Notes: a model not told the origin generated them from the letters alone. Counted from the first letter of the stretch, positions 18,517 through 27,907 are shown. The stretch is 64,000 nucleotides of DNA from G965219965 sp965219965 (GCA_965219965.1 OZ244796.1:372001-436000); one strand, 5' to 3'. Program-made: numbers and translations.

Positions 18517-18975
18517 ATGACAAATTATCACTATACCGAGTGCGGGTTAGATAATGTTATCCTGTGCAACATTGATGTTATACAGGATGATGGTGGCAAG
18601 ATTGTCACCGAGATTCCTTCTATAAACCGGTTGCATAAGGAACTGGCACGGGCGGTAATTACGTCCGAAGGTAGCATTGATGGCAAAGAGCTACGCTTTT
18701 TGCGGACAGAGATGGGGCTAACACAAGATGAGTTGGCTCAACGTCTGCATAAAGACCGTCAGACCATTGGTCGTTGGGAGCGCGGTGAGGTACCGATAGA
18801 TAATGCCGATGAAATTATCATTCGTCTCATGGTAGCGGAGGAATGTCTTGATGACGCCTTATCAGTTGCTGAGGTAGGCCCTAAATGCTTGCAAAAGGCA
18901 AGCAAACCGCCTATCAAGATAGATGGTTCGGATCCCAAAAATTACCGCTATATTGAACCAGACGTTGCGGCATAA
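18517..18975 (+). CDS. HTH (XRE/MqsA-like) regulator, putative antitoxin
   Basis: 152 residues from the ATG at 18517 (AAAGGAT upstream). The N-terminal YHYTECGLDNVILCNIDVI is the lead seen in this group of antitoxin-like regulators. Residues 57-100 form the HTH: KELRFLRTEMGLTQDELAQ, then DRQTIGRWERGEVP. The C-terminal tail is unassigned. Unlike E. coli MqsA there is no CxxC zinc module. It probably represses its own operon through the palindromes at 18066-18095. The pair interrupts the otherwise conserved yqeY-dnaG-rpoD block, suggesting acquisition. Confidence 0.72.
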   Translation: MTNYHYTECGLDNVILCNIDVIQDDGGKIVTEIPSINRLHKELARAVITSEGSIDGKELRFLRTEMGLTQDELAQRLHKDRQTIGRWERGEVPIDNADEIIIRLMVAEECLDDALSVAEVGPKCLQKASKPPIKIDGSDPKNYRYIEPDVAA

Positions 18976-19062
18976 AGCTAACCCCATTTTTTCCACAGGA
19001 TAGGCGGCGTAGCGCGTCACTTTTGAGCTGACGCATGAGCTTTGGCGGCGTAAGCTGTAGCC

Positions 19063-20919
19063 ATGTCTTTACCACGCAGTTTTCTTGATGAAATTAAAAA
19101 TCGCCTAGCCGTGTCTGATATTGTCGGGTGCAAGGTGAAGCTCACGCGGCGTGGGCGGGAATTTGTCGGCCTTAGTCCGTTCAAAAATGAACGCACACCA
19201 TCTTTTACAGTGAATGATGATAAGCAGTTTTACCATTGCTTTTCCACTGGCAAGCATGGTTCCATTTTTGACTTTCTGATGGAAACGGAAGGTTTGAGCT
19301 TTGTTGAGGCGGTGGAACGGCTGGCACAGCAAGCGGGGCTAGCTATGCCCGCCCACAACCCACAAGCCGCCGCTATGGAAGAAAAGCGCACTAAGCTAGT
19401 TGATGTCACCACCGCTTCGGCGGCGTGGTTTCGTACTCAGCTCATGGGTACAGCTGGGCGTGAAGCGCTGGCCTATATTGGTCAAAGAGGCGTTTCCGAC
19501 ACGCTGGCGGGTGAATTTGAACTTGGCTATGCGCCATCCGACCGCACCGCTTTGCTTGACCATCTCAAAAGCCAAGGCTTTAGTGAGGAAATGATTATTG
19601 AGGCTGGCATGGCCATTAAGCCAGATGATGGCGGTGCGCCCTATGACCGCTTTCGCCACCGATTAATGTTTCCCATTTGCGACACCCGCGCCCGTGTGAT
19701 TGCTTTTGGCGGGCGGGCATTAGGTGCCAATGCGCCTGCCAAATATCTCAATTCGCCTGAAACGCCGCTTTTTCACAAAGGGCAGGTTTTATATAATTTT
19801 CACAAAGCCCGTGCGGCCGCACATGAGGCTAAATCCGTGCTGGTGGCAGAAGGTTATATGGATGTCATCGGGTTGGCACGGGGTGGTTTTGCTCATGCCG
19901 TTGCCCCGCTTGGTACGGCAGTCACAGAAGCGCAAATTAGTCTGCTTTGGCGCATGGCATCAGAACCTGTTTTATGCTTTGACGGCGATGAAGCTGGTTT
20001 GCGGGCGGCTGGCCGTGTGGTTGACCGCGCCTTGCCTTTGCTTAAACCAGCTCATTCATTGCGCTTTGCCATTTTACCAGCCAGCAAAGATCCTGACGAT
20101 ATTGTGCGCGAGGGTGGCCAAGAGGCCATGATGGCAATTATAGACAAGGCCAATTCGCTGGTCGGCATGTTATGGGATAGGGAATTGGCTGTAGGGGCGT
20201 GGAATACGCCCGAGCGCCGTGCTGCTTTAGCCGAACGTTTGCGCCAAGCGGTGCGGCAAATTCAGCATCCCGACGTACGGAAATTTTATGCCGAAGAAAT
20301 CAAGCATCGATTAGATGGGCTATTTCAGGAAAAAGGTGCGGGTTATAGGCCGTCCTCACGTCAAAAACGCGGTTTTGGCATGCGCCGCACAGATGATGCC
20401 GTCCGCCATACCAGCTTGGCCAGCCCGCAAGCTCGCCGCTCGGCACTAGCCAGTGGGGCGGTATTATTACCACCGCGTGAGGCCATGATTGTGCTGGCCG
20501 TTATCCGTCATCCAGCCGTGCTAGGCGTCTATCTTGAGCGTTTTGAGCGGCTAGATATGGAAGCCGAATTGTTGAATAATCTGCGTTTTGCCATTATTGA
20601 CGCACTTTCACATGAAAATACCCTTGACAGTGAGGGCTTGAAAGCCCATTTGATAGAGGGTGGACATGGTAGTCTCATCACGCGGCTGGAGCAATTACCC
20701 GATGCGCGTATGCTGACCTTTGTTCAAGATGATGGTTCTCCTGACGATGTGTGTTCGGGGTGGCTTGATGCGCTTGGACTGCAGCATAAGTTGATAACGC
20801 TGGCGGCAGAAAAGCGTGAAGCAGAAAAGGATTTGGCCACCGATACAACTCAGGAAAATCTTGAGCGCCTAACGGCAATTGAAAAAGAACTGGCAGCACT
20901 TGAAACAGGCAGTTTTTAA
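19063..20919 (+). CDS. dnaG: DNA primase
   Basis: 618 residues. DnaG lays RNA primers at the replication fork with DnaB, whose gene lies at the right end of this window. The N-terminal fold is present, but zinc ligands are lost: the usual CPFH is SPFK (GLSPFKNERTPSF) and the second pair reads HCFSTG with only one Cys. TOPRIM motifs are intact: LVAEGYMDVIGLARGGF and CFDGDEAGLRAAGR. The C-terminal helicase-binding region ends near KELAALETGSF. The start lacks a clear ribosome site but fits the family (MSLPRSFLDEIKNRL). Confidence 0.96.
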   Translation: MSLPRSFLDEIKNRLAVSDIVGCKVKLTRRGREFVGLSPFKNERTPSFTVNDDKQFYHCFSTGKHGSIFDFLMETEGLSFVEAVERLAQQAGLAMPAHNPQAAAMEEKRTKLVDVTTASAAWFRTQLMGTAGREALAYIGQRGVSDTLAGEFELGYAPSDRTALLDHLKSQGFSEEMIIEAGMAIKPDDGGAPYDRFRHRLMFPICDTRARVIAFGGRALGANAPAKYLNSPETPLFHKGQVLYNFHKARAAAHEAKSVLVAEGYMDVIGLARGGFAHAVAPLGTAVTEAQISLLWRMASEPVLCFDGDEAGLRAAGRVVDRALPLLKPAHSLRFAILPASKDPDDIVREGGQEAMMAIIDKANSLVGMLWDRELAVGAWNTPERRAALAERLRQAVRQIQHPDVRKFYAEEIKHRLDGLFQEKGAGYRPSSRQKRGFGMRRTDDAVRHTSLASPQARRSALASGAVLLPPREAMIVLAVIRHPAVLGVYLERFERLDMEAELLNNLRFAIIDALSHENTLDSEGLKAHLIEGGHGSLITRLEQLPDARMLTFVQDDGSPDDVCSGWLDALGLQHKLITLAAEKREAEKDLATDTTQENLERLTAIEKELAALETGSF

Positions 20920-20993
20920 GATTGTTGCTTGGTTTTGTGAATGGTTTATTTGCCAGATAGACGTGCTGGTAAAGATATTCAAAAGAGGATGAA

Positions 20994-22949
20994 ATGGCAG
21001 CAAAGAAAGCGGCGAAGAAAAAAACCAAGGTTTCGGAAAATCGGGAACAGACAGACGCCCCATTAGTGGGTGATGATGTTGCGCTTAAAGCGATGATTAA
21101 ACAGGCCACCGAGCAGGGCTACATCACCCACGCCCAGCGCGACAAAGTGCTGACGGCAGATAAATTCACTTCCGAGCAAATTGAAGACATTATGTCACAA
21201 TTATCGCAAATGGGCGTGAATGTGATTGAGCATGATGAAGATGCTGATGATAGCGGTGGCGATAATAGCGAAGTGACTGAAGCCAGAAGCACGGCCATTG
21301 CTAAGGCAACAAAATCCACTGGTTCAGGAGACCGCACAGATGATCCAGTGCGTATGTATTTACGCGAAATGGGATCGGTGGAATTGCTGTCGCGTGAGGG
21401 TGAAATTGCCATTGCCAAACGTATTGAGGCTGGGCGTGAAACCATGATTGCGGGTTTATGCGAAAGCCCATTAACTTTTCAGGCGATTATTATTTGGCGC
21501 GATGAATTAAATGAAGGCAAGGTTTTGTTGCGTGATATTATTGATTTGGACGCTACTTTTGCTGGGCCTGATGCAAAGAAAATTGACCGTAGCGCAGAAG
21601 GTGCTGCCCCGCCGCCATCCGGTGCGCCAACGGGCGAGGCGGAAGGTGAGCCATCGGAAGATGAAGTGGATGATGAAAGCAATTTGTCGCTTTCGGCTAT
21701 GGAAATGGAATTAAAGCCAAAAGTTTTGGAAACTTTTGACAATATCGCTGGCACTTATAAAAAGCTCCGTCGTTTGCACGACCAGAGCGTTGAATTGCAA
21801 TCGGGCGGTAAGGAATTATCAAAGGCGCAAACCAATCGACGGGAAAAATTACGTGCTGAATTGGTTGATTTTGTCAAAAGTCTGTCTTTGAACAATACAC
21901 GCATTGAGGCTTTGGTTGAGCAGCTTTACAGTATTAATAAAGGTTTGTTGACGTTGGAAAATCAGCTTTGGCGGCTAGCTGATAAGTCTGGTGTGGGGCG
22001 TGAGGAATTTATCAAACATTATCAGGGCAATGAATATGAAGCCAATTGGAGTCGGCGCGTTTCACGACTTAGCGGCAAGGGGTGGAAAGAATTTGTCACC
22101 ACTAATCGTGATGAAATTAATACCATCCGCAATGAAATTCAGGAAATTGCTGGTGTGACAGGTCTTGATGTTGCTGAATATCGCCGTATTGTTCGCATGG
22201 TGCAAAAGGGTGAGCGCGAAGCACGCATTGCTAAAAAGGAAATGGTTGAAGCCAATTTGCGGCTGGTGATTTCCATTGCGAAGAAATATACCAATCGCGG
22301 TTTGCAATTTCTTGATTTGATTCAAGAGGGCAATATTGGCTTGATGAAAGCGGTTGATAAATTTGAATATCGGCGCGGCTATAAATTTTCCACCTATGCG
22401 ACATGGTGGATTCGCCAAGCCATCACACGATCCATTGCCGACCAGGCACGTACCATTCGAATTCCAGTTCACATGATTGAAACCATTAACAAGCTGGTAC
22501 GCACATCGCGTCAAATGTTGCATGAAATTGGCCGCGAGCCGACGCCAGAAGAGCTTTCTGAGAAACTTTCCATGCCACTTGAAAAAGTGCGTAAAGTTCT
22601 CAAAATTGCCAAAGAGCCGATTAGCCTTGAAACGCCCATTGGCGACGAGGAAGACAGCCATCTTGGTGATTTTATTGAAGATAAAAATGCTGTTTTACCG
22701 ATTGATGCAGCCATTCAGGCCAATTTGCGTGAAACCACCACCCGCGTTTTAGCGTCACTCACGCCGCGTGAGGAGCGCGTTTTACGGATGCGTTTCGGCA
22801 TTGGTATGAATACCGACCATACGCTTGAGGAAGTCGGCCAGCAATTTTCTGTGACCCGCGAGCGCATACGCCAAATTGAAGCTAAGGCTTTGCGTAAGCT
22901 CAAACACCCGTCCCGTTCAAGAAAATTGCGGAGTTTCCTTGACAATTAA
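20994..22949 (+). CDS. rpoD: RNA polymerase primary sigma factor RpoD (sigma-70)
   Basis: 651 residues. A Lys-rich N-terminus leads into region 1.1 (KAMIKQATEQGYITHAQRDKV); region 1.2 has DPVRMYLREMGSVELLSREGE; the non-conserved region holds an acidic Pro/Glu insert (about 200-225). Regions 2-4 are near-perfect: AKKYTNRGLQFLDLIQEGNI, then YATWWIRQAITRSIADQART, and finally VTRERIRQIEAKALRKLKHP for -35 recognition. AGAGGA precedes the ATG. It follows dnaG by 74 bases, the usual macromolecular-synthesis arrangement. Confidence 0.98.
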   Translation: MAAKKAAKKKTKVSENREQTDAPLVGDDVALKAMIKQATEQGYITHAQRDKVLTADKFTSEQIEDIMSQLSQMGVNVIEHDEDADDSGGDNSEVTEARSTAIAKATKSTGSGDRTDDPVRMYLREMGSVELLSREGEIAIAKRIEAGRETMIAGLCESPLTFQAIIIWRDELNEGKVLLRDIIDLDATFAGPDAKKIDRSAEGAAPPPSGAPTGEAEGEPSEDEVDDESNLSLSAMEMELKPKVLETFDNIAGTYKKLRRLHDQSVELQSGGKELSKAQTNRREKLRAELVDFVKSLSLNNTRIEALVEQLYSINKGLLTLENQLWRLADKSGVGREEFIKHYQGNEYEANWSRRVSRLSGKGWKEFVTTNRDEINTIRNEIQEIAGVTGLDVAEYRRIVRMVQKGEREARIAKKEMVEANLRLVISIAKKYTNRGLQFLDLIQEGNIGLMKAVDKFEYRRGYKFSTYATWWIRQAITRSIADQARTIRIPVHMIETINKLVRTSRQMLHEIGREPTPEELSEKLSMPLEKVRKVLKIAKEPISLETPIGDEEDSHLGDFIEDKNAVLPIDAAIQANLRETTTRVLASLTPREERVLRMRFGIGMNTDHTLEEVGQQFSVTRERIRQIEAKALRKLKHPSRSRKLRSFLDN

Positions 22950-22992
22950 GGCTAATGGGCGCATTTAGCGGTCAGAAAATTAAGGGTATGCC

Positions 22993-23328
22993 ATGCAATT
23001 AACAATGATGAAGGCGAAAATTCACCGCGCCCGCGTGACGCAATGTGATGTGAATTATGAAGGCTCCATCACCATTGACCGCAAATGGCTAGATGAGGTC
23101 GGTATTCTGCCTTATGAGCAGGTTGATGTGTTGAACATTAACACAGGTGCGCGTTTTACCACCTATGCGATTGAAGCACCTACTGGTTCGGGTGTTATTG
23201 GCATTAATGGTGCGGCGGCACGGCTTGCGCAAGTAGATGATTTGGTTATCATTCTGTCTTATGCGCGTATGGATGAAGAAGCCGCAAGCACACATAAGCC
23301 GCGTGTGATAACCTTAACGCCCGTATAA
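22993..23328 (+). CDS. panD: Aspartate 1-decarboxylase
   Basis: 111 residues. PanD makes beta-alanine for pantothenate; the proenzyme cleaves itself between Gly24 and Ser25 to form a pyruvoyl group. The cleavage motif is VNYEGSITID with Gly24-Ser25 exactly at the E. coli numbering, which supports the start used. GVIGINGAAARLAQVDDLVIILSYARM carries the conserved core. AAGGGT precedes the ATG. panB, from the same pathway, is 27 kb away in this window; panC is not here. Confidence 0.96.
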   Translation: MQLTMMKAKIHRARVTQCDVNYEGSITIDRKWLDEVGILPYEQVDVLNINTGARFTTYAIEAPTGSGVIGINGAAARLAQVDDLVIILSYARMDEEAASTHKPRVITLTPV

Positions 23329-23352
23329 GCGCGTTTGTTTGTAAATGAGTAG

Positions 23353-23429
23353 GGGCCTGTAGCTCAGTTGGTTAGAGCGAACCGCTCATAACGGTTTGGT
23401 CGCAGGTTCGAATCCTGCCGGGCCCACCA
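23353..23429 (+). tRNA. tRNA with CAT anticodon, probably tRNA-Ile2 (lysidine-modified)
   Basis: 77 bases with encoded CCA. Acceptor GGGCCTG (23353-23359) pairs with CGGGCCC (23419-23425), with one G-U pair. The anticodon stem AACCG/CGGTT encloses CTCATAA, giving CAT. The GGGCC acceptor and CTCATAA loop look like the AUA-reading tRNA-Ile2 rather than initiator or elongator tRNA-Met, but the assignment needs a covariance model. It stands alone between panD and the dienelactone hydrolase gene. Confidence 0.92.
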
Positions 23430-23502
23430 TTTTCCCATTTCTTTTCTCTTGCTTGATGGAGTTTTAACCCCTAATCTGAATCAAAATAAAGGGAGAGAAG
23501 CG

Positions 23503-24183
23503 ATGAGCGATAAGGGACAATTTATATCACTGGACGCAAAAGATGGATTTTCGTTTTCCGCTTATCAATGCCTGCCAGAGCAAACACCAAAAGGCGGGGT
23601 ACTGATTATTCAGGAAGTTTTTGGCGTCAATAAACACATTCGCGAAGTAGCGGAATTTTATGCCACCCAAGGCTATGCCGTGCTGGCACCCGCGATTTTT
23701 GACCGCGTTAAGCCAGGCATTGAGCTTAACTATGATGAGGCGGGTCTGGCTGAAGGCTTGTCTTATGCTTTAGAGCAGTTAGATAGGGACACAATTTTAG
23801 ATGATTTGGCCGTCGCCGCGGCTGCGCTGAAATCATATGGCAAGGTTGGCTGTGTCGGCTATTGCTTTGGCGGTTTGCTATCTTATTTAGGCGCGAACCG
23901 AATTACTGATTTGGTTTGTACTGTTGCCTATTATGGTGGCCGCATTGCCGATGCGCTGGATATTGCACCGCAAGTGCCGATCATGTTTCATTTTGGTAGC
24001 CAGGATTCCCATATTCCGCTTGAGAAAGTTGAAGCGATTAAAGCCGCGCTGCCCGATGCGCCGCTTTATATTTATGATGCCGACCACGGCTTTAATTGCG
24101 ACCACCGCGCCAGTTATGATGCGACCGCCGCTAAAGCTGCACAAAAAAGAACATTGGATTTTCTGGCTACCCATTTGAGTTAA
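23503..24183 (+). CDS. Dienelactone hydrolase family protein
   Basis: 226 residues from the ATG at 23503 (GGGAGAG upstream). An alpha/beta hydrolase with the family triad Cys121 (GYCFGG), Asp168 (GSQDSHIP) and His195 (DADHGFNC). Early motif VLIIQEVFGVNKHIREVAEFYA is typical of carboxymethylenebutenolidase-like enzymes. No chlorocatechol genes are near, so the true substrate is unknown. Its TAA overlaps the ATG of the following acyltransferase (TAATG). Confidence 0.9.
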   Translation: MSDKGQFISLDAKDGFSFSAYQCLPEQTPKGGVLIIQEVFGVNKHIREVAEFYATQGYAVLAPAIFDRVKPGIELNYDEAGLAEGLSYALEQLDRDTILDDLAVAAAALKSYGKVGCVGYCFGGLLSYLGANRITDLVCTVAYYGGRIADALDIAPQVPIMFHFGSQDSHIPLEKVEAIKAALPDAPLYIYDADHGFNCDHRASYDATAAKAAQKRTLDFLATHLS

Positions 24184-24812
24184 TGGATTGCGCTCTTATC
24201 GGCGTAAAAGAGGTAAACGGCGTGAGAGTGCCAGAATTTACATATTACGATATCCCGTTTCTTTTCGCCATTTTGGGTTGGCCAGTGCGGTTGCTGGCCT
24301 TTCTATTGGGCTGGAAAATAGTCGGCACTATGAAGCCTTATGATAAATGCGTTTTAATTGGTGCGCCACATACGAGTAATTGGGATTATTTGATTTTTCT
24401 GTGGGGTATTTTGACACTTGGCTTGCGGGTCAATGTATTGGTTAAAGATAGCCTATTCCGCCCGCCGCTTTCTTTTTTCTTACGCTTTTTTGGCGGTGTG
24501 CCAGTTGACCGTACGCGGCGTGAAAGCATTGTGGAGCAGGGCGTGGCTTTTCTCAAACGCGCTGATAAAACCGTGTTGCTCATTGCACCAGAAGGCACAC
24601 GCGCCCATAATGAAAATTGGAAAACGGGGTTTTATCATATTGCTTTAGGCGCGAAAATCCCGCTTGTTTTAGCGCGGCTGGATTGGAGCCATCGAACGGT
24701 TCACATTGGCGAAGCATTTGACATGAGTGGTGATTATGACAAAGATATTGTATGTATTAAGGCTTATTTCAAAGGTTCGAGAGGGCTAAGGCCACAAAAT
24801 CAAGATGTGTGA
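24183..24812 (+). CDS. Lysophospholipid (1-acylglycerol-3-phosphate) acyltransferase family protein
   Basis: 209 residues. A PlsC-type enzyme of the inner membrane: hydrophobic N-terminal region (LFAILGWPVRLLAFLLGWKIV), catalytic HTSNWD (HX4D) in IGAPHTSNWDYLIFLWGI, GGVPVDRTRR, and LIAPEGTRAH for glycerol-phosphate binding. It is shorter than PlsC of E. coli by about 35 residues. The start overlaps the preceding stop, and the next gene, ettA, begins 14 bases after its end. The exact acyl acceptor cannot be told. Confidence 0.85.
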   Translation: MDCALIGVKEVNGVRVPEFTYYDIPFLFAILGWPVRLLAFLLGWKIVGTMKPYDKCVLIGAPHTSNWDYLIFLWGILTLGLRVNVLVKDSLFRPPLSFFLRFFGGVPVDRTRRESIVEQGVAFLKRADKTVLLIAPEGTRAHNENWKTGFYHIALGAKIPLVLARLDWSHRTVHIGEAFDMSGDYDKDIVCIKAYFKGSRGLRPQNQDV

Positions 24813-24826
24813 AGGGGCATGATAAG

Positions 24827-26482
24827 ATGAATTCTTATCAATATGTTTATGTGATGGACGGACTGTCCAAAACCTATGCAGGTGGCAAGCAGGTTCTCAA
24901 AGATATTCGCTTGTCTTTTCTGCCTGGTGCGAAAATCGGCATTGTCGGAGTTAATGGTGCGGGTAAATCCACTTTGCTGAAAATCATGGCGGGGCTTGAT
25001 AAGGAATTTAATGGCGATGCTTGGGTGGCTGAAGGCGCAAAAACGGGTTATCTTGAGCAAGAGCCGCAATTAAATCCCGACAAAGATGTCATGGGCAATG
25101 TGATGGAGGGCGTAGCTGAGGCGCAAGCCAAGCTGGAGCGTTATAATGAATTGGCAATGAACTATGCCGATGAAACAGCAGAAGAAATGGCCGCTTTGCA
25201 AGATGAAATTGACGCCAATAATTTATGGGATTTGGAAAGCCGCATTGAGCAGGCCATGGACGCATTGCGTTGCCCGCCTGCGGATGCTGATATTGCGCAT
25301 TTATCGGGCGGGGAAAAACGCCGCGTGGCTTTATGTAAATTATTGCTAGAAAAACCCGATTTGCTTTTGCTGGACGAGCCGACCAACCATTTAGATGCCG
25401 AAACAGTGGCATGGTTACAGCATTATTTAACCGAATATGCTGGCACAGTTGTTTTGGTGACGCATGACCGCTATTTTCTTGACCAAGTGACAAGTTGGAT
25501 TTTGGAATTGGATAGGGGGCAGGGTTTACCGCATGAAGGCAATTATTCTAGCTGGCTGGAGCAGAAGCATAAAAGGTTAGAGCAGGAAGCCCGCGAAGAT
25601 GAGTCCCGCCAGCGTACTTTGGCACGCGAGCTAGATTGGATACGCTCTTCGCCTAAAGCCCGCCAAGCCAAAAGTAAAGCACGGATTCAAGCCTATGATG
25701 ATTTGCTAGAAAAAACGGGTCGTGAGGAAGTTGGTCGGACACAAATTTCCATCCCATCTGGGCCGCGCCTTGGCGATATGGTGTTGGAGGCTGAAGGGCT
25801 GTCCAAAGGTTTTGACGACCGATTATTGATTGAAGATTTATCATTCAAACTTCCGCCTGGGGGCATTGTCGGTGTTGTCGGACCAAATGGGGCAGGTAAA
25901 ACCACTTTATTCAAAATGATGACAGGTGTTGAGCAGCCCGATAAGGGACAGCTTAAAATTGGCGACACAGTTAAGCTCGGCTATGTTGACCAAAGCCGTG
26001 ACCATTTAGATGACAAAAAAACTGTTTGGGAAGAAATTTCCGATGGCAATGATGTGATTGAACTGGGCAAAAGCGAAGTGAATTCCCGCGCCTATGTTGG
26101 AGCATTTAATTTTCGCGGCGGCGATCAGCAAAAGAAAGTCGGGCTTTTATCCGGCGGTGAGCGCAACCGCGTGCATCTGGCTAAAATGTTACGCTCTGGG
26201 GCAAACCTTTTACTACTTGATGAGCCGACCAATGATTTAGATGTTGAAACATTACGCGCTTTAGAAGAAGGGCTAGAAGATTTCGCCGGTTGCGCGGTGA
26301 TTATTTCCCACGATCGCTGGTTTCTTGATCGATTAGCTACGCATATTCTTGCATTTGAAGGCAATAGCCATGTGGAATGGTTTGAAGGCAATTACGCCAG
26401 CTATGAAGAAGATCGCCACCGCCGCTTAGGTACGGAAGCTGATATTCCCAAACGGATAAAATATAAGCAATTCAGCCGCTAA
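24827..26482 (+). CDS. ettA: Energy-dependent translational throttle protein EttA (ABC-F)
   Basis: 551 residues from the ATG at 24827, matching the family's N-terminus; a GTG 18 bases upstream is possible. EttA binds the ribosomal E site and gates elongation according to ATP level. It has two ABC domains: Walker A GVNGAGKSTLLKIMAG and GPNGAGKTTLFKMMTG, signatures LSGGEKRRVALCKLL and LSGGERNRVHLAKML, and D-E-P-T-N in both. The inter-domain linker (KQKHKRLEQEAREDES to KSKARIQAYDDLL) is the P-site tRNA interaction motif. Its end overlaps the convergent mlaC end by four bases. Confidence 0.96.
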   Translation: MNSYQYVYVMDGLSKTYAGGKQVLKDIRLSFLPGAKIGIVGVNGAGKSTLLKIMAGLDKEFNGDAWVAEGAKTGYLEQEPQLNPDKDVMGNVMEGVAEAQAKLERYNELAMNYADETAEEMAALQDEIDANNLWDLESRIEQAMDALRCPPADADIAHLSGGEKRRVALCKLLLEKPDLLLLDEPTNHLDAETVAWLQHYLTEYAGTVVLVTHDRYFLDQVTSWILELDRGQGLPHEGNYSSWLEQKHKRLEQEAREDESRQRTLARELDWIRSSPKARQAKSKARIQAYDDLLEKTGREEVGRTQISIPSGPRLGDMVLEAEGLSKGFDDRLLIEDLSFKLPPGGIVGVVGPNGAGKTTLFKMMTGVEQPDKGQLKIGDTVKLGYVDQSRDHLDDKKTVWEEISDGNDVIELGKSEVNSRAYVGAFNFRGGDQQKKVGLLSGGERNRVHLAKMLRSGANLLLLDEPTNDLDVETLRALEEGLEDFAGCAVIISHDRWFLDRLATHILAFEGNSHVEWFEGNYASYEEDRHRRLGTEADIPKRIKYKQFSR

Positions 26483-27105
26483 TTATTTTCAGCTAGATTG
26501 GTGGTTAGTTCTTTGCGTAAATGGTTAAGCAGAGCTTGAAAATCGCCACGATTATTTTTCAGCACAGATAAAAATGCATCGCGCTGTTCCTGCATCATCC
26601 ATACGCCCAAAATACGAATATCAAACAGCTTATAGCCGTCTTGCTTTTGTGCAATCAGCCACCAATCAATATCAATCGGCTCACGGCCATTGGTAAAATG
26701 AATGGTGCTTTTAACAACCACATTACGCTTTTTCTGCTGGCTATCCTTAATGATAATTTTCTCGCCCGAATAATTTCCGAGCCGATTGCTATAAATTTTA
26801 ACAATCATAGTTTGGAGCAAAGCTTGATAGGTAGTAAAATCTTGCTTGGAAACTTTGCGCGCAAATGGACCTAGCGCAAACCGCCCCATGCGGCGCAAAT
26901 CAACTTTGGTGGAAAGTAATTTATCAAATTGTGCTTCGCGTTTGGCGCTAGATTGCGCTGTGGTTAAAATGCGAATACCTTCATCGGTCATTTCTATGAC
27001 AAAATTTTCTGCCGCTGGAATCCGCGCCTGAGCAGGCGACATAAACAAAAATCCAGCCATAAGAAATAGCGACAAAAGCAAAAAGCGGGCAGGGAAGATG
27101 GGCAT
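26479..27105 (-). CDS. mlaC: MlaC-like phospholipid-binding periplasmic protein
   Basis: 208 residues if started at the ATG at 27105, which has CAAGG eight bases upstream and gives a clean signal peptide (FLLLSLFLMAGFLFMSPAQA). A longer form from 27168 would overlap mlaA. MlaC ferries phospholipids between the outer-membrane MlaA complex and the inner-membrane MlaFEBD transporter. Family segments: MGRFALGPFARKVSKQDFTTY and KRNVVVKSTIHF, then IDIDWWLIAQKQDGYKLFDI. It follows mlaA in one transcript. Confidence 0.88.
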   Translation of the reverse strand: MPIFPARFLLLSLFLMAGFLFMSPAQARIPAAENFVIEMTDEGIRILTTAQSSAKREAQFDKLLSTKVDLRRMGRFALGPFARKVSKQDFTTYQALLQTMIVKIYSNRLGNYSGEKIIIKDSQQKKRNVVVKSTIHFTNGREPIDIDWWLIAQKQDGYKLFDIRILGVWMMQEQRDAFLSVLKNNRGDFQALLNHLRKELTTNLAENN

Positions 27106-27127
27106 AGAGCAAGCCTTGGGTTTTGAA

Positions 27128-27907
27128 TTATTTATAATCTGTTTCAGCATTTTCATCACCCCAATCATCTATATCGGGTAAATCATTCACATCTGTTTCG
27201 CCATTGCTAATTTCACTGCGGCGGTTTTGTGTATAAATACTACGGATAGAGGCATAATAATCAACCGAGCTATTTTTGACATCATCCAGCGTGTCTAGTA
27301 GCCGTGCGCGTGCATCAATGCCTTGCACAGCATAGGCGGCGTAAAATTCGCTTCGCTTAATTTCAACATTGTCATAAGCATTGCGGCTCATGCTTTGTGT
27401 GCCGACCCAACCCAGCCCGTCGCGCATATTTGTTGGCCCTAAAAGTGGAATGAAAAGATAAACGCCTTCACCCATGCCATAGACACCAAGTGTTTGGCCG
27501 AAATCTTCGTGGTGTGCTTCCAGCCCCATACGGCTGGCGACATCCATCAACCCGATAATGCCAATCGTGCTATTGACGGCAAAGCGCGTCAGCGATGTGC
27601 CCGCCCGTCCTATTTCGCCTTGCAAAATATCATTGGCGAAAGTATAGGGTTCACCCAAATTGGCGAAAAAATTACGTACTCCATTGCGTGCTGGTTCTGG
27701 CACATACTGCCAGCCACGCGCTGCAGGTTTCAACAGGGCGGCGTCAATTTTTTCATGCACATTAAACATCACGCGATTGACGGGTTCTAGCGGGTCATAA
27801 ACTGCCTCATTATTTGCCGTCGCACAGCCGCCCAGTCCCAAAGCTATGCCGAGAAACAGAATAAAGCCGATTTTATGGAATATGCTATGGGCCATGGACG
27901 TACTCAC
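27128..27907 (-). CDS. mlaA: MlaA (VacJ) outer-membrane lipoprotein
   Basis: 259 residues from a GTG (27907); an ATG at 27895 is an equally plausible start. The lipobox LGGC puts the lipidated Cys at residue 28. MlaA sits in the outer membrane and removes misplaced phospholipids from the outer leaflet. Family hallmarks: YDPLEPVNRVMFNVHEKID, then ARNGVRNFFANLGEPYTFAN and YGMGEGVYLFIPLLGPTNMRD. mlaC follows directly. The acidic C-terminal tail (DDWGDENAETDYK) is not typical of E. coli MlaA. Confidence 0.95.
   Translation of the reverse strand: MSTSMAHSIFHKIGFILFLGIALGLGGCATANNEAVYDPLEPVNRVMFNVHEKIDAALLKPAARGWQYVPEPARNGVRNFFANLGEPYTFANDILQGEIGRAGTSLTRFAVNSTIGIIGLMDVASRMGLEAHHEDFGQTLGVYGMGEGVYLFIPLLGPTNMRDGLGWVGTQSMSRNAYDNVEIKRSEFYAAYAVQGIDARARLLDTLDDVKNSSVDYYASIRSIYTQNRRSEISNGETDVNDLPDIDDWGDENAETDYK

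Noticed and set aside
19014..19034. Inverted repeat GCGTCA/TGACGC before dnaG
   Set aside because: The 6-base arms with a 9-base loop and no T-run are too weak for a terminator, and no regulator is indicated. It could be a chance match.
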